Part shown: one piece after another, positions 40,940 through 51,600 of the stretch | Layout: every line of letters starts with the position of its first letter | Position numbering within the stretch: the stretch's first letter is position 1 | Source: a bacterium | Lineage (GTDB): Bacteria > 4484-113 > JAFGCY01 | Reading direction: 5' to 3' | NCBI GenBank assembly: GCA_020849855.1 | Contig: JADZFO010000051.1 | Coordinates: 1 to 64,000, forward strand | Length of the DNA: 64,000 nt | Translations under genes and position numbers: made by a program | Notes under the pieces: model-generated | Told to the model about the DNA's origin: nothing | Databases searched by the model: none | Seen by the model: the letters and a program-made list of their open reading frames with translations, nothing else

Positions 40940-43900
40940 TTAGGGATCGATGATGTAGATGTATGTGGTCAGAACCTCCCACTGGGCCGGGACAGTGACC
41001 GTGGCAAAGACATCAAAGAAGCTGTCGATTGTGCCGGAATGGAAGTCCTGCAGCACCGGAGGCTCGCTGAAGGGTGGCGGCACGCTCACCAGGTCAAGCG
41101 CCACCATCTCAATCGGAATCATCTCGATATCCAGGAAGCCCATCATCGGCTGGCTGGTGGTCGGCATGAGCGGGCGGCACTGGTAGGTCCCCAGTTCCAT
41201 GCCGACAATTCCCGGGAATGTCCCGTCAAAGGTGACGTTGCTGAAGTCAAAGGTCACGGCGCAGGGCAGGTTCGGATGCGAGTTGAATGTCAGGATGTGG
41301 GCCGGCGTGTTCAGATCTCCCTCGAACCAGGACACGCAGCCGGCCTGGGATACATCCCAGACAAAGGGTACCGAGCCGATGATGTCCATGGTCTCCATGT
41401 CCTGAAGTGGTGCCATACCACTGAAGCCATCCGGCACAGGCTCCGGCCCGGGGCCGCCGTCCGGCGGACAGATGCCCGGGATCGGGATGCACCACAGGCG
41501 CGGGCAGACAGTCGGCCCGGGCAGGCCATCGGCCCCGTCGGTCTCAACAGCGGGCAGGCCCGTGGCGCTCGCCCCGCCATGCGCACCACCATCACCGCCG
41601 AGGCAGCCGCGGCCACCATTACCGCCGTCGCCACCGGTTGCCGTGCCAGCACCGTCGAGGCCGGTGCTAAGCGGCCCGTTACCGGTGCCGGTAACTCCAG
41701 TGCCACCGGTCGCCGTCGCACTGCCGCCTGGCCCGCCGGCGCCGCCCTGGTCAAACTTGGTACAGGGGCCGCCGTTACCGCCGGCGCCAGCCGTAGCTGT
41801 GGCATCGCCGCCCGGTCCGCCATCCGCGCCGCCGCCGGCCGTGCCAGCCAGGCTGCCGAAGTGTGCCGCGCCGCCTTCGCCGCCGGTTGCGGTGGCGTCG
41901 CCGCCCGAGCAGCCGTCACCACAGGGGCAGCCGTTGCCGCCCTTGCCTCCGGTGGCGGTCGCCGCGCCGCCGCTTCCACCCCTGGCCGGTCCCAGCGTGA
42001 TGCCGCCGACTCCGTTCACATTGCCGCGGATTGCGATACCGAACTTCACCGAGCCACCCTTGCCGCCGATAGCCACTGCGTTGCAGCCGTCTGAGCAGGG
42101 GCAGTCAACTCCGTCCTGGCCGATGGCTGTGGCGCTGCCGCCCGTGCCGCCCTGTCCAGGGTTGAGTGTCATTGTGCCGATGATGGCGATTTCCTCGCCT
42201 GCGGTGAAGCGGAACTTGCCCGGCTTGCCGCCTTCACCGCCAGTGGCCATGGCGTCGCAGCAGGGCGGCGTGGTCGCATCTCCGCCGTCGCCGCCATCGC
42301 CGAGGTTTATAGTCACATTGTTAAAGGTCACTTTCTTTGGGCTGTGGATCCGCATGCGGAATGCGTCTTCGCCCTTGCCGCCAGTGGCGGTGCAGGCATT
42401 TTCGTTGCTGCCCTTGCGTCCTTTCGGCCCGGTAATGCTCCAGTCAATGAACTGGATCTGGCCCATGTTGGCGCGGATCTTGTACACGATCCGCCGCACA
42501 CCGGGCGGCGGAGTGGGGACCACGCCCCAGGGGCCCCTCACGATCCAGTTACAGGGGAAGGGGCCGTTTTGTGTATTGCTGACAGTCCGCGCTGGCTGGT
42601 ACTGACCCAGCTTGAAGCTGTAACCGCTCAGGCTGCTGCCACCCTTAGGGCTCAGCGGCCCTTCTTCAGGCTCGGGCATGAAATTGAAGGGATACAGCTC
42701 CGGGTTCTGGTCCGTGTCCGTATCGTCAATGGCTTCCTGCGGCGAGGTCAGCTCCGCCGGGTCATCCACCAGGAAGAAGTTGCCGTTCGTGTTGACGAGT
42801 GAATCAGGGCCAAACTCAACCTCGCCGTGGGCCTCGACCTTAATCGCGTAGGCATCGTCACCAGTGCCGCCTGGGTCGGGTCCGCTGGCCCCCATGCTGA
42901 GCTCGCCGTTCACCGTCAGTTTGCCGAAGACAATGATGTGCAGGTCGCAGTCAGTTGCGCTGAGAGTTCCTTCAACTGTCAGGTCGCTGTTGAATGTAAG
43001 CACTGAGCAGTTGCCCACTTCCGTCGTCCCGCCTGGAGGTATGGCCATCGGACTGTCAAAGCTGCTGTCGGCATCGACTGTCGCCGGCAGGTCCTGCGTC
43101 GCCAGCGGGGTGCCGCTGAGGACCGTTGTGTTGCCTTCTTCGTTTGGGCTGGGCGCACTGTCCAGAGCCCGGACAGCAAAGCTGTACTGGGTGCCGTTAG
43201 TCAGGCCATCGATGTCGGCGTACTGTGTGGCGGCGTCGAAGTCCAGAGTCTGCGCTGTTTCAAAATCCAGCAGCGGGCCTTCGCTGTAGTAAACGCGGTA
43301 GGTCACTGGCGCGCTGACTGCGTCAGTCGCCTCGCCCCAGGCCACGGTAACCAGGCCGTCGCGTGGCAGCACACCAAGCAGGCCGGGATTGTCACCATCC
43401 GTCCACACCGGCGGGTCAAGGTCCGGCCCGCCGCCGAGTGCCAGGCTCTGGCCTTTGGGACCGGCTTCCTGGCCCCCTGCCCCGTCGTCCGCAAAGCACT
43501 GCACCCAGGCAAGTTCCTGTGCGGGGTTCTGCAGTGCAGCAGAAGTAACAGAGTAGCTGAGTCTGATGTCCGCCGGGTTTCCGCTTCGCGTAATGGCAGA
43601 GTCACTGCCGTCAGGGCTGAAGGGGATCACAGCTACCTGCTGCGAGGCGCCATTATCTGCCGCATCGTAGTCTGACTGGCTGCCCATGTGCAGCTGATAG
43701 GTGTCAAGCCGCGCCAGGAAATTCAAGCCGATGGCAGTCAGATCCTGCACATTGACGATGCCGTCATCGCTGCCATCCACTACTGCCTGGATCGAGTTCT
43801 CAGGAGCCGGGGGCGGAAGCGGTACTGACTCGCCGAAGTGTATGCCGATCGGCGTTAGATCTGTAACGGCAACCCGGCCGTCCTGGTTGTAATCGCCGGC

Positions 43901-44500
43901 GTTGTAAAGGCTGAATGAGGCAGTGCCGGCCACAGTATCAACAGCCAGGTCTGGAACTACCGATCCTGGGCCTGATGGAGCTTTACTTGTTTTTCTTGCC
44001 TGGCCGGGACCATCGGCGAACCTGAAACGGATGACTTCGAATTCGCCCGTAGATCCGCTCTGCCGGCTCAGCCCGGGCATGACCGCGCCAAACCAGGCTC
44101 TGCCTGTCTTGCGGTCCGGGGCCACATCATCCAGAACAGAGAGGTAAAGCAAATCGCCCGAGATGCCAGGCCAGGCGGCAGGAGCAGCCTCAACAGGATG
44201 CACTCTGGCGGCATCATACTCCAGCAATAGATAAAGGCTGCGCAGGTCCTGAGCCCTGGCGCGAACCTCAACTGTCTGTTCACCGCCAAGGCTGGTCACG
44301 TTCATTGAAAGTTCAGCCCTTCCGCCGTAGGCAACATTGTCTTCAAGAACACGCAGCTCATAACCACTCATTCTTCTGACAAGCTGTCCATGCTCAGACA
44401 GAGCTGCCGCAGTATTGTCACCGGGATGGTTGCTGGCTGGACTGCAGCTTGCCAGCGCAATAACAAACAAGCTGGCCAGCAGATTTAGTAGCTTCTTCAT
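40940..44500 (-). CDS. Giant lipoprotein with cohesin-like, dockerin, FN3-like and PGRS-like regions (copy B)
   Basis: A 1186-residue paralogue of copy A, lipidated at C19 (VIALASC). The same order of parts is visible: cohesin-like (YLLLEYDAARVHPVE; GSTGEFEVIRFRFADG), dockerin pair (DYNQDGRVAVTD, DGSDDGIVNVQD), FN3-like (TQYSFAVRALDSA), beta region (NCSVLTFNSDLTVEGTLSATDC), and a glycine region with cysteine clusters (CPCSDGC, CPCGDGCSGGDATATGG). The C-terminal domain ends TYIYIIDP. Glycine-region repeat spacing differs from copy A, so the repeats evolve quickly. GGAGG lies 4 nt before the ATG at 44500. Together the two genes look like a duplication, 149 bp apart and both on the minus strand. 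Confidence 0.82.
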   Translation of the reverse strand: MKKLLNLLASLFVIALASCSPASNHPGDNTAAALSEHGQLVRRMSGYELRVLEDNVAYGGRAELSMNVTSLGGEQTVEVRARAQDLRSLYLLLEYDAARVHPVEAAPAAWPGISGDLLYLSVLDDVAPDRKTGRAWFGAVMPGLSRQSGSTGEFEVIRFRFADGPGQARKTSKAPSGPGSVVPDLAVDTVAGTASFSLYNAGDYNQDGRVAVTDLTPIGIHFGESVPLPPPAPENSIQAVVDGSDDGIVNVQDLTAIGLNFLARLDTYQLHMGSQSDYDAADNGASQQVAVIPFSPDGSDSAITRSGNPADIRLSYSVTSAALQNPAQELAWVQCFADDGAGGQEAGPKGQSLALGGGPDLDPPVWTDGDNPGLLGVLPRDGLVTVAWGEATDAVSAPVTYRVYYSEGPLLDFETAQTLDFDAATQYADIDGLTNGTQYSFAVRALDSAPSPNEEGNTTVLSGTPLATQDLPATVDADSSFDSPMAIPPGGTTEVGNCSVLTFNSDLTVEGTLSATDCDLHIIVFGKLTVNGELSMGASGPDPGGTGDDAYAIKVEAHGEVEFGPDSLVNTNGNFFLVDDPAELTSPQEAIDDTDTDQNPELYPFNFMPEPEEGPLSPKGGSSLSGYSFKLGQYQPARTVSNTQNGPFPCNWIVRGPWGVVPTPPPGVRRIVYKIRANMGQIQFIDWSITGPKGRKGSNENACTATGGKGEDAFRMRIHSPKKVTFNNVTINLGDGGDGGDATTPPCCDAMATGGEGGKPGKFRFTAGEEIAIIGTMTLNPGQGGTGGSATAIGQDGVDCPCSDGCNAVAIGGKGGSVKFGIAIRGNVNGVGGITLGPARGGSGGAATATGGKGGNGCPCGDGCSGGDATATGGEGGAAHFGSLAGTAGGGADGGPGGDATATAGAGGNGGPCTKFDQGGAGGPGGSATATGGTGVTGTGNGPLSTGLDGAGTATGGDGGNGGRGCLGGDGGAHGGASATGLPAVETDGADGLPGPTVCPRLWCIPIPGICPPDGGPGPEPVPDGFSGMAPLQDMETMDIIGSVPFVWDVSQAGCVSWFEGDLNTPAHILTFNSHPNLPCAVTFDFSNVTFDGTFPGIVGMELGTYQCRPLMPTTSQPMMGFLDIEMIPIEMVALDLVSVPPPFSEPPVLQDFHSGTIDSFFDVFATVTVPAQWEVLTTYIYIIDP

Positions 44501-44669
44501 GTCGCCTCCCCCTGGAATCCAGGCAGAATTCTTCACCCACCGAATCCTGCAACGAGGCGAGTCTAGCACAACTTAGACGGTCTGGCAGCTTTTTGCAAGC
44601 GAGTATTTACTGTGAAATCATTCACAATAATGCAACTGCCGTTCCGCCTGGTTATATGACTTGACCTTC

Positions 44670-47600
44670 TCAGCCCCCGGCGGGCTGAGCCTCGGCTCCG
44701 GCAGGACGCCGCTCGCGGTCAAGCACCTCACGCACCTTTGCCACCAGCTCGTTGGCTCGGTATGGCTTTTGCAGAAAGTTCTCCGTTGGCAGGTCAGACA
44801 GGCTGTAACCACCGAGCTGGGCAGTCCCGGGACCGGAGTTGAAAAATGCCTCGTCGTAGCCAGAGCTGACGATCACTCTCGCTTCGGGGTCGAACTCAAA
44901 GAGACGGGCATACATTTCAGCCCCGCTCATCCGCGGCATCTGGATATCCATGATTACGAGGTCGATACGCGCCTGATTGCGGCGGTAGACATCCAGACCC
45001 TCAGGCCCGTCCGCCGCCAGCAGGACCTTGTAGCCATTGCGTTCCAGCATGACCCGCGCGGTGTTACGCACGATGTCCTCATCGTCGACCACCAGGATGG
45101 TCTCGCGGCCTGAGATGAAGCGAGGCAGGTCGTTTTCGGCCTGTGTCAGCTCTCGCGCGCTGCGCGGCAACATTACATGGAAGCGTGTTCCCTGCCCCAC
45201 CACACTTTCAGCCCACAGGCAGCCGCCGTGGTTGGCCACGATGCCCACACTGGCCGCCAGGCCGAGGCCGCGGCCCTGGAACTTCGTGCTGAAGAAGGGC
45301 TCGAAGATCCGCCGCAGGGTTTGCTCCGGTATGCCATGCCCGGTGTCGGTCACGATCGCGTGTACGTAATCTCCGGGCGGAATGTCCATGCGGCTCGGCG
45401 CGTGGAAGGTCTCGGCGAGATGCTGATTGAAGGTCTTGAGGGTCAGGTTGCCACCCTTCTCGCCCATCGCTTCGCAGGCGTTGATGCAGAGGTTCAGCAG
45501 GACCTGGTTCAGCTGGCCCGGGTCGCCCTCGACCGGCCAGATGTTGTCACGCAACTCCGTATGCACCGTCACCTGCGGCGGGATAGTCGAGCGCAGCATG
45601 GTCAGGCTGTCGCCAACCAGGCGGTTCATGTCGACTGCCTTGGTCTGGTAGCGCCCGCCGCGGGCATAGGCCAGCAGCTTCTGCGTCAGGTCGGCCATCT
45701 GGTTCGCGCTTGTGCTGATAACCTCGCAAAGCTCGTAGTTCGGGTCTTCCTCGCTGATGTTCATGCGCAGCAATGATGCGCTGCCCAGTACGCCCAGCAG
45801 GATGTTGTTGAAGTCGTGGGCGATGCCGCCAGCGAGAGTCACGATGCTCTCTTCCTTCTGGCGCTGCAGGATCTGCTCCTGCATCTGCTTCTGGCGGGTG
45901 ATGTCGTGGCCGATCAGGTTCGCGCCGGTGAACCAGACCCGCTGGTCATAGTGCAGATTCGCGGTCCAGAGGATGTCATGGATGCCGCCGTCCTGGTCGG
46001 CGATGCGGCACTCAAAGGTGACTGACTGGTCCTGGTTGTGGATGGCCTCAAGCAGCAGGTCCTGCACCCGGGCCCGGTCATCAGGATGGATAAAACGGAT
46101 TGCACGCTTGCCGATGAACTGGCCTTCGTTGCCCCCGCCCAGGCTGCTGGCCGTGCTGTTGACAAAGCTCAGGCGGCCGAACTGGTCGATCTGGATGATG
46201 ATGTCGGTCGTGCCTTCGACGAACTCTCGATAGCGCTCCTCGCTTTCGCGCAGGGCGCGCTCGGCCTGCTTACGGTCCGAGATATCACGGGCGATCAGCT
46301 GGATCGCCGGCTGGTGCTGATAGCTGAACTGCAGGCCCGTGACTTCCACATCCAGTGGCTTTCCGTCAAGGCGGATCAGCTTCTCCTCGGTCAGCGGGGC
46401 GGCCACACCTTCATCAAGCACCATGCGCATGCGCCGTTCAGCGGCATCGCGGAACTCCGGGTGGATCAGCCGCACCACCGGCAGGCCGATGATCTGCGCT
46501 GCGCTCTGCGCGCCGAGCAGCTTCTCGGCCGCGGCATTGGCGAAGACGATGCGGCCGTTCTGCTGGATGATGATGGCGTCCGGAGAGAGCTCAACCAGCT
46601 TGCGGTAGCGCTCCTCGCTTTCGCGGGTCTGTTCCTGGGCCAGCTTGCGCTCGGTAACATCCTGCGCCAGCGTGAAGGCACCGGCATAGTTGCCCTGGTC
46701 ATCGAAGCGCGGGCTGGCAGAAACCCACAGATCGCGCATCTTGCCATCGCGGGCCCGGAAGCGCATTTCATAGGTATCACTCTTGCCTGCGCGACGGCGG
46801 TTCTGCTGTTCCACCATCAGGGGATGCTGGCCAGGGTCTACAAACTCGGCAATATTCAGGCCAACCAGACCGCCGGGCTCGGCGCCCAGCATCTTCTCCA
46901 GTGCCGGGTTGGCAAAGAGGAAGTTGCCCTGCGGATCAGTCAGCGATATGCCCTCGACAGCCGTCCGCACCAGCTCGCTGTAGCGCTCTTCACTCTCACG
47001 AAGCGCCTGACGAGCCCGCTCCGTTTCCGTCACATCCTGCAGCAGCGAGAATGCACCGGCGTACTCGCCCTGCTCGTCCAGTCGCGGGCTGGAGGCTACC
47101 TGCAGGCGGCGCAGCTCGCCGTCCGGCCGGTAGATGGTCAGCGTGTAGGTACTGGACTCGCCGGCCTGGCGCCGCTGGCGTTCAAGGTCCAGCAGAGCCT
47201 GATCCGGCGGCGACACGAACTCGCGCAGGTTGCGGCCGATGAAACGGCCGGGTTGCAGGCCGAAGATTTTCTCGGCCGCCGGGTTGGTGATCAGCACCGA
47301 GCCATGGATGTCCGTAATGCTGATGCCTTCTGAGACTGAGCCCATCAGGTGCTGGTAGCGCTCCTCGCTCTCACGGTGGGCGGCCTCAGCCAGCTTCCTT
47401 TCAGTGATGTTCAGCAGGCCCAGGCAGACGCCCAGCACACGGTCGCGCTCATGAACCGGGCTGAAAGTCAGCTCAAACCAGTAGGAGCGCCCGGCCTGCC
47501 CGGCGAGGACCTGTTCTTCATTGCTCACTTTTCCGGCCAGGGCCTGGAACACGCGGTTCACAAAGTCGCCGCGCGCATCCTTGGGCCAGTTGTCGAGGAT

Positions 47601-48554
47601 CATCTGGCCGCTTTCCAGAACAATCCCGTTGAGCTCCTCATACCAGCTGCCGGCTGTGGCATTGAAAGCCTGCACCCTGAACTGGCGGTCGATGAGGATA
47701 TAGCCGCTCTGGCTGCTGTTGAACAGTGCGCGCAGGTTGGCCTCGGAGCGGCTGAGCTGCTCGCGGGCCTGATGGCGCTCATCCTGGCGCCGACGCATCA
47801 GACTGGTACCGATTCCGATGATCAGGATGCCGATGGCCCAGGCCTGGCTGAAGGCCAGCAGCAGCTTGCGCTGCGGCCCCGGGCTGAGGATGCCTGAGGG
47901 CTGAACCGGGGCGGCGATACTCACAGCGCCGCGCAGCTCCCCGGTCCCCCAGGCACGCTCAGCGTGGCAGACCTGGCAGCTCTCTTCTGCCAGCACCGGG
48001 GCCATGTAGTGCAGCACCAGCGGCCCGCCGGCCGGCCCGTCAATCGATATGAATTCCGGGCTGCCGCTTTGCAGCTCTACGATTGCGAAGTTCTCCCAGT
48101 CGCGGTCAGGAATCCGTGAATCCGCCGGTGGTGTGCCTGGCAGGTTGTCAGGATTCAAAGCGCGGGGGCTGATGAAACGGCTGTAGAGCTCCTGCTGCTG
48201 TTCTGCCAGGCCCCCGGGAACGGCCAGCTGCGTGGGATCGATCAGCCGCACACCCTGGCCGTCGGTGCCGGGGCCTTCGCCAGGGGTACTGCTCAGGTAA
48301 TCACTGGAGTGGGCGCTGCCACTGTCGCTGACATAGATGCCGCCCTGAGCAGTGGCCCAGCGCAGCATGGCGATCTGGTGGGTAGCGCTCTGCCGCGCCC
48401 GCTCAATCAGACGGTCGCGGTTATCGGGGGTCAGACTGCGGACGGCGAAGACGGCGCAGGCAATCAGGGCCAGGGTCCAGATCAGGGAAAGAATGCTGGC
48501 ATAGCGCAGGAGCTCGCGCCTTGGCGGCCGGACCTCCTGCTGTGCACTCATCAT
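44670..48554 (-). CDS. Hybrid histidine kinase with periplasmic c-type heme domain and five or more PAS domains
   Basis: A 1294-residue membrane sensor. Membrane helices lie at about residues 17-38 and 230-250. The periplasmic domain between them contains C193-Q-V-C196-H197, a covalent heme-binding motif, in the context HYMAPVLAEESC, as in Tll0287/DUF3365-like domains. The cytoplasmic part has PAS domains beginning near residues 280, 400, 520, 640 and 770. The H-box is GGIAHDFNN with H913, then a HATPase (N-box LNQVLLNLCINACEAM, G2 GRGLGLAASVGIV), and a receiver with DDED and phospho-acceptor D1203 (IMDIQMP). Such heme sensors are thought to respond to redox or gases. It is probably co-transcribed with the kinase gene 62 bp upstream. 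Confidence 0.9.
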   Translation of the reverse strand: MMSAQQEVRPPRRELLRYASILSLIWTLALIACAVFAVRSLTPDNRDRLIERARQSATHQIAMLRWATAQGGIYVSDSGSAHSSDYLSSTPGEGPGTDGQGVRLIDPTQLAVPGGLAEQQQELYSRFISPRALNPDNLPGTPPADSRIPDRDWENFAIVELQSGSPEFISIDGPAGGPLVLHYMAPVLAEESCQVCHAERAWGTGELRGAVSIAAPVQPSGILSPGPQRKLLLAFSQAWAIGILIIGIGTSLMRRRQDERHQAREQLSRSEANLRALFNSSQSGYILIDRQFRVQAFNATAGSWYEELNGIVLESGQMILDNWPKDARGDFVNRVFQALAGKVSNEEQVLAGQAGRSYWFELTFSPVHERDRVLGVCLGLLNITERKLAEAAHRESEERYQHLMGSVSEGISITDIHGSVLITNPAAEKIFGLQPGRFIGRNLREFVSPPDQALLDLERQRRQAGESSTYTLTIYRPDGELRRLQVASSPRLDEQGEYAGAFSLLQDVTETERARQALRESEERYSELVRTAVEGISLTDPQGNFLFANPALEKMLGAEPGGLVGLNIAEFVDPGQHPLMVEQQNRRRAGKSDTYEMRFRARDGKMRDLWVSASPRFDDQGNYAGAFTLAQDVTERKLAQEQTRESEERYRKLVELSPDAIIIQQNGRIVFANAAAEKLLGAQSAAQIIGLPVVRLIHPEFRDAAERRMRMVLDEGVAAPLTEEKLIRLDGKPLDVEVTGLQFSYQHQPAIQLIARDISDRKQAERALRESEERYREFVEGTTDIIIQIDQFGRLSFVNSTASSLGGGNEGQFIGKRAIRFIHPDDRARVQDLLLEAIHNQDQSVTFECRIADQDGGIHDILWTANLHYDQRVWFTGANLIGHDITRQKQMQEQILQRQKEESIVTLAGGIAHDFNNILLGVLGSASLLRMNISEEDPNYELCEVISTSANQMADLTQKLLAYARGGRYQTKAVDMNRLVGDSLTMLRSTIPPQVTVHTELRDNIWPVEGDPGQLNQVLLNLCINACEAMGEKGGNLTLKTFNQHLAETFHAPSRMDIPPGDYVHAIVTDTGHGIPEQTLRRIFEPFFSTKFQGRGLGLAASVGIVANHGGCLWAESVVGQGTRFHVMLPRSARELTQAENDLPRFISGRETILVVDDEDIVRNTARVMLERNGYKVLLAADGPEGLDVYRRNQARIDLVIMDIQMPRMSGAEMYARLFEFDPEARVIVSSGYDEAFFNSGPGTAQLGGYSLSDLPTENFLQKPYRANELVAKVREVLDRERRPAGAEAQPAGG

Positions 48555-48616
48555 TCTTCTGCCACCCCGGCTTCGATTATGAGGCGAAAAGGGACTTCAA
48601 GCGGAAAAGCGTCGGA

Positions 48617-51600
48617 TCAGGCCCTTGCCAGTTCCTTGATTTCCTGCAGCAGCTGGGCCGGGGCGAAGGGCTTGCGCAGCACGGCGGCCTTCACTCCATT
48701 TGAGCTGGTGACGCCGCCGCTCTCCATTTCACCGGAGATGAGCACAGCGTTGAGAGCCGGGTTGATGCGGCACAAAGCCTCGAAGAGTTCCAGGCCCGCC
48801 ATGTCGCTCAGGTCCAGATCCAGCAGCACCAGGTCATAGCTTTGGTGATGATCGCCAAAGTCCTGGATGGCCTCAGACCCGCCAGCCTGTGCCCTGACCG
48901 TATAGCCATGCTGCTCCAGAATCCGGCTGGTTACCTGGCGCACGGTGGCTTCCTCGGCCACCACCATCGCCCGATGCTGAGGCCGCTGCTCCTCTTCCTG
49001 CACAGTATTGGCCGCGCTGGCGGCCTGCATGGCTTCCTGCTGCAGGCTTGCCACATCAAGCCTGGCGTGGCCGTTCTTTGGCGCGGGCGACTCAGGATCG
49101 CTCCTGCGCACGGCAGCCGACCGGACCTGAGTCGGAGTTTCTGAAGCTTCCCCGTCAATGCTCTTGCCTGCTGAGACCGGCAGAATAACCCGGAAGGACG
49201 AGCCGCGGCCGGGTTCACTTTCAAGCTGAATCGCGCCACGGTGCCGCTTCACGATGCCCTGCACAGCCGCCAGACCCAGGCCGCGCCCGGCGAACTTGGT
49301 GCTGAAGAAGGGATCAAAGACCTTGTCCCGGACCTCCGGCTCCATGCCGATGCCGTTATCGGTCACCGAGACGAAGACGAAGCTGCCGGGCTGCATCTCG
49401 GCGGAAGGCGCAATTGCCCGCAGCGCCGCTGCGTCCAGGTTGAGCTGGCCGGTGTGGATACGGATGCTGCCCTCGACGTCACGAATCGCCTCCACTGAAT
49501 TCAGCAGGAAGGAGGTGATCATCTGGCGCATCAGGCCTTCATCCGCGTCAATGGTCGACAGCGGCCGGCCCAGGTCCAGCTCAAGCTGGACGTGCCGCGG
49601 CAGGCTGGTGCCCATCAGGCGGATGGTCTCTTCGATGACGTTGTTGAGATCCACCTTGCGCAGTGCCAGGCGACCCTTGCCGGAGTAGGCCAGCATCTGC
49701 TCCACCAGCTCGCTGGCGCGCTGGCTGGCCTTGTCTACTTCAGACAGATACTTGTGTACGGGTGAAGCTGGCGGCAGGGAGTCAATCGCCAGGCTGATAT
49801 TCCCGATGATCCCCACCAGCAGGTTGTTGAAGTCGTGGGCGATACCGCCGGCCAGCACGCCCAGGCTCTCAGCCTTCTGGGCAGCCAGCCAGGCCTGCTC
49901 GGTCTGCTTGCGCTCGGTGATATCGGTGAACACGCCCAGCGAGCCTTCGTAGACTCCGCTCTCGTCAAACATCGGGCGGGCGGTCAGATGGAAGGCCCGG
50001 ATGCGGTTGTCGCGCGAAACCAGCTCAACTTCATATGTTCCGCTCAGGCCGCTGCGACGCTTGCTGGCCTCCTGCAGCATCCGCTCGGCGCTGCTCGGGG
50101 TGCAAAGCTCAATCAGGCTGCGGCCAACCAGCTGGTGCGGGGAATAGCCCAGCACGCTGGCGAAGGTGGGGTTGCTGAAGGTGATGACTTCGTTGGCATC
50201 GTTGCTGACGATACCTTCCTGGGCCAGGTCGACCAGGCGGCGATAACGCTCCTCACTTTCACGCAGAGCGGCCTCAGCCTTGCGCCGCTCGGATATGTCG
50301 CGCATGGCCGCCACGCTGAAGTGCTGTTCGCGGTACGGCAGAGTACGGCAGCGCACTTCAAGCGGAATGGTCGCCCCGCCACGGGTGGCGCCAAAGGCCT
50401 CGAAGGGCTCTTCGCCCGCCTTCTGGGCCAGCTGCCAGATGCCGTCTGCAAGCCAGTGCGGGGCCAGAATCTCCAGCTCGCTGCCGACCAGCTGGTCACG
50501 GCTGTGGCCAAACATATCCAGCAGGGCCTGGTTCACGTCGACAATCCGGCTGCCGTCATGGATCAGGATAGCTTCAAAAGAAGCCGCAGACAGCGCACTG
50601 AAACGCTGCTCACTGTGCCGCAGCTGGGTCTGGGATCGCTCCAGCTCGCCCAGCATCTGGTTAATCGACATACTCAGGCGTGCGACTTCATCGTCGCCCA
50701 CCAGCTGCACCCTCAGGCTGGGGTCACCCTTGGCACCGACGCTGGCCACGCCTTCAGAGAGCTTGCCGAGGCGCGAAAGGACCTGGCGGTCAAGGATCAG
50801 CCAGAGCAGAGAGCCGCAGACCACAACGCTTACCACCAGCACCAGCAGCGCGGTGGCTCCGAACTCAAGGCCGGTCTGGGTGATGCGGCGCGGTACGGAT
50901 ACGCGGACGATAAGCGTGTCGTTTGCGGCCAGGGACGGAATGAAGAGATAGGCCGCGACACTGTTCTGGTCTATGTTTGCATAAACAGGCTGGTCAGAAC
51001 TCTCGTTCTTCTGCGCCGCATCGCGCATGTCCCGGGGCAGCTTGGCATCTGACTGCCAGCGCGCATGTGGCCGCACCTCGTCGCCGGGCTGCGAAGTGAA
51101 GAGCCCGGACAGGTCAAGTGGCTGGCCAAGGACAAGGTAGCCCCGCGGGCCGCTGCGGCCGCGGATGGGCGATGCGCCGACAAGCAGCGTTGTCCCGTCA
51201 GCGTTGATCACGCCGCTGAGCTTGCCGCCGGCAATCAGCGCCGGCCAGTCCGGCCAGCCCGCCGACTTGATCTGGCCAGCGATCTGGCTGGTCCAGACCT
51301 TGCTGTTCCAGCTCGCCATCGGGTCAAAATAACCCGCCAGCACCTGGCCGCGCGAATCCACAACCAGCGCCAGCTTGAAACCGGCCTTCTGCAGATCTCC
51401 CGCAGGAAGGGCGGACTGCAGGCGCGAGGCGCTGCGCTGGCTCATGAAATCCTGCAGAGCCGCGCTCTTCGCACGCTGCTCGGCGCTGGCGCGTATCTCC
51501 TGCAAACGGGCTTCGAAGGTCCGCTGCTGCACATCAGCAGAACGCCGGGCGTCAGCGTTTTCGTAGGAGGAAAGTCGTGAGAGGACGGTGGAGTTCAGGG

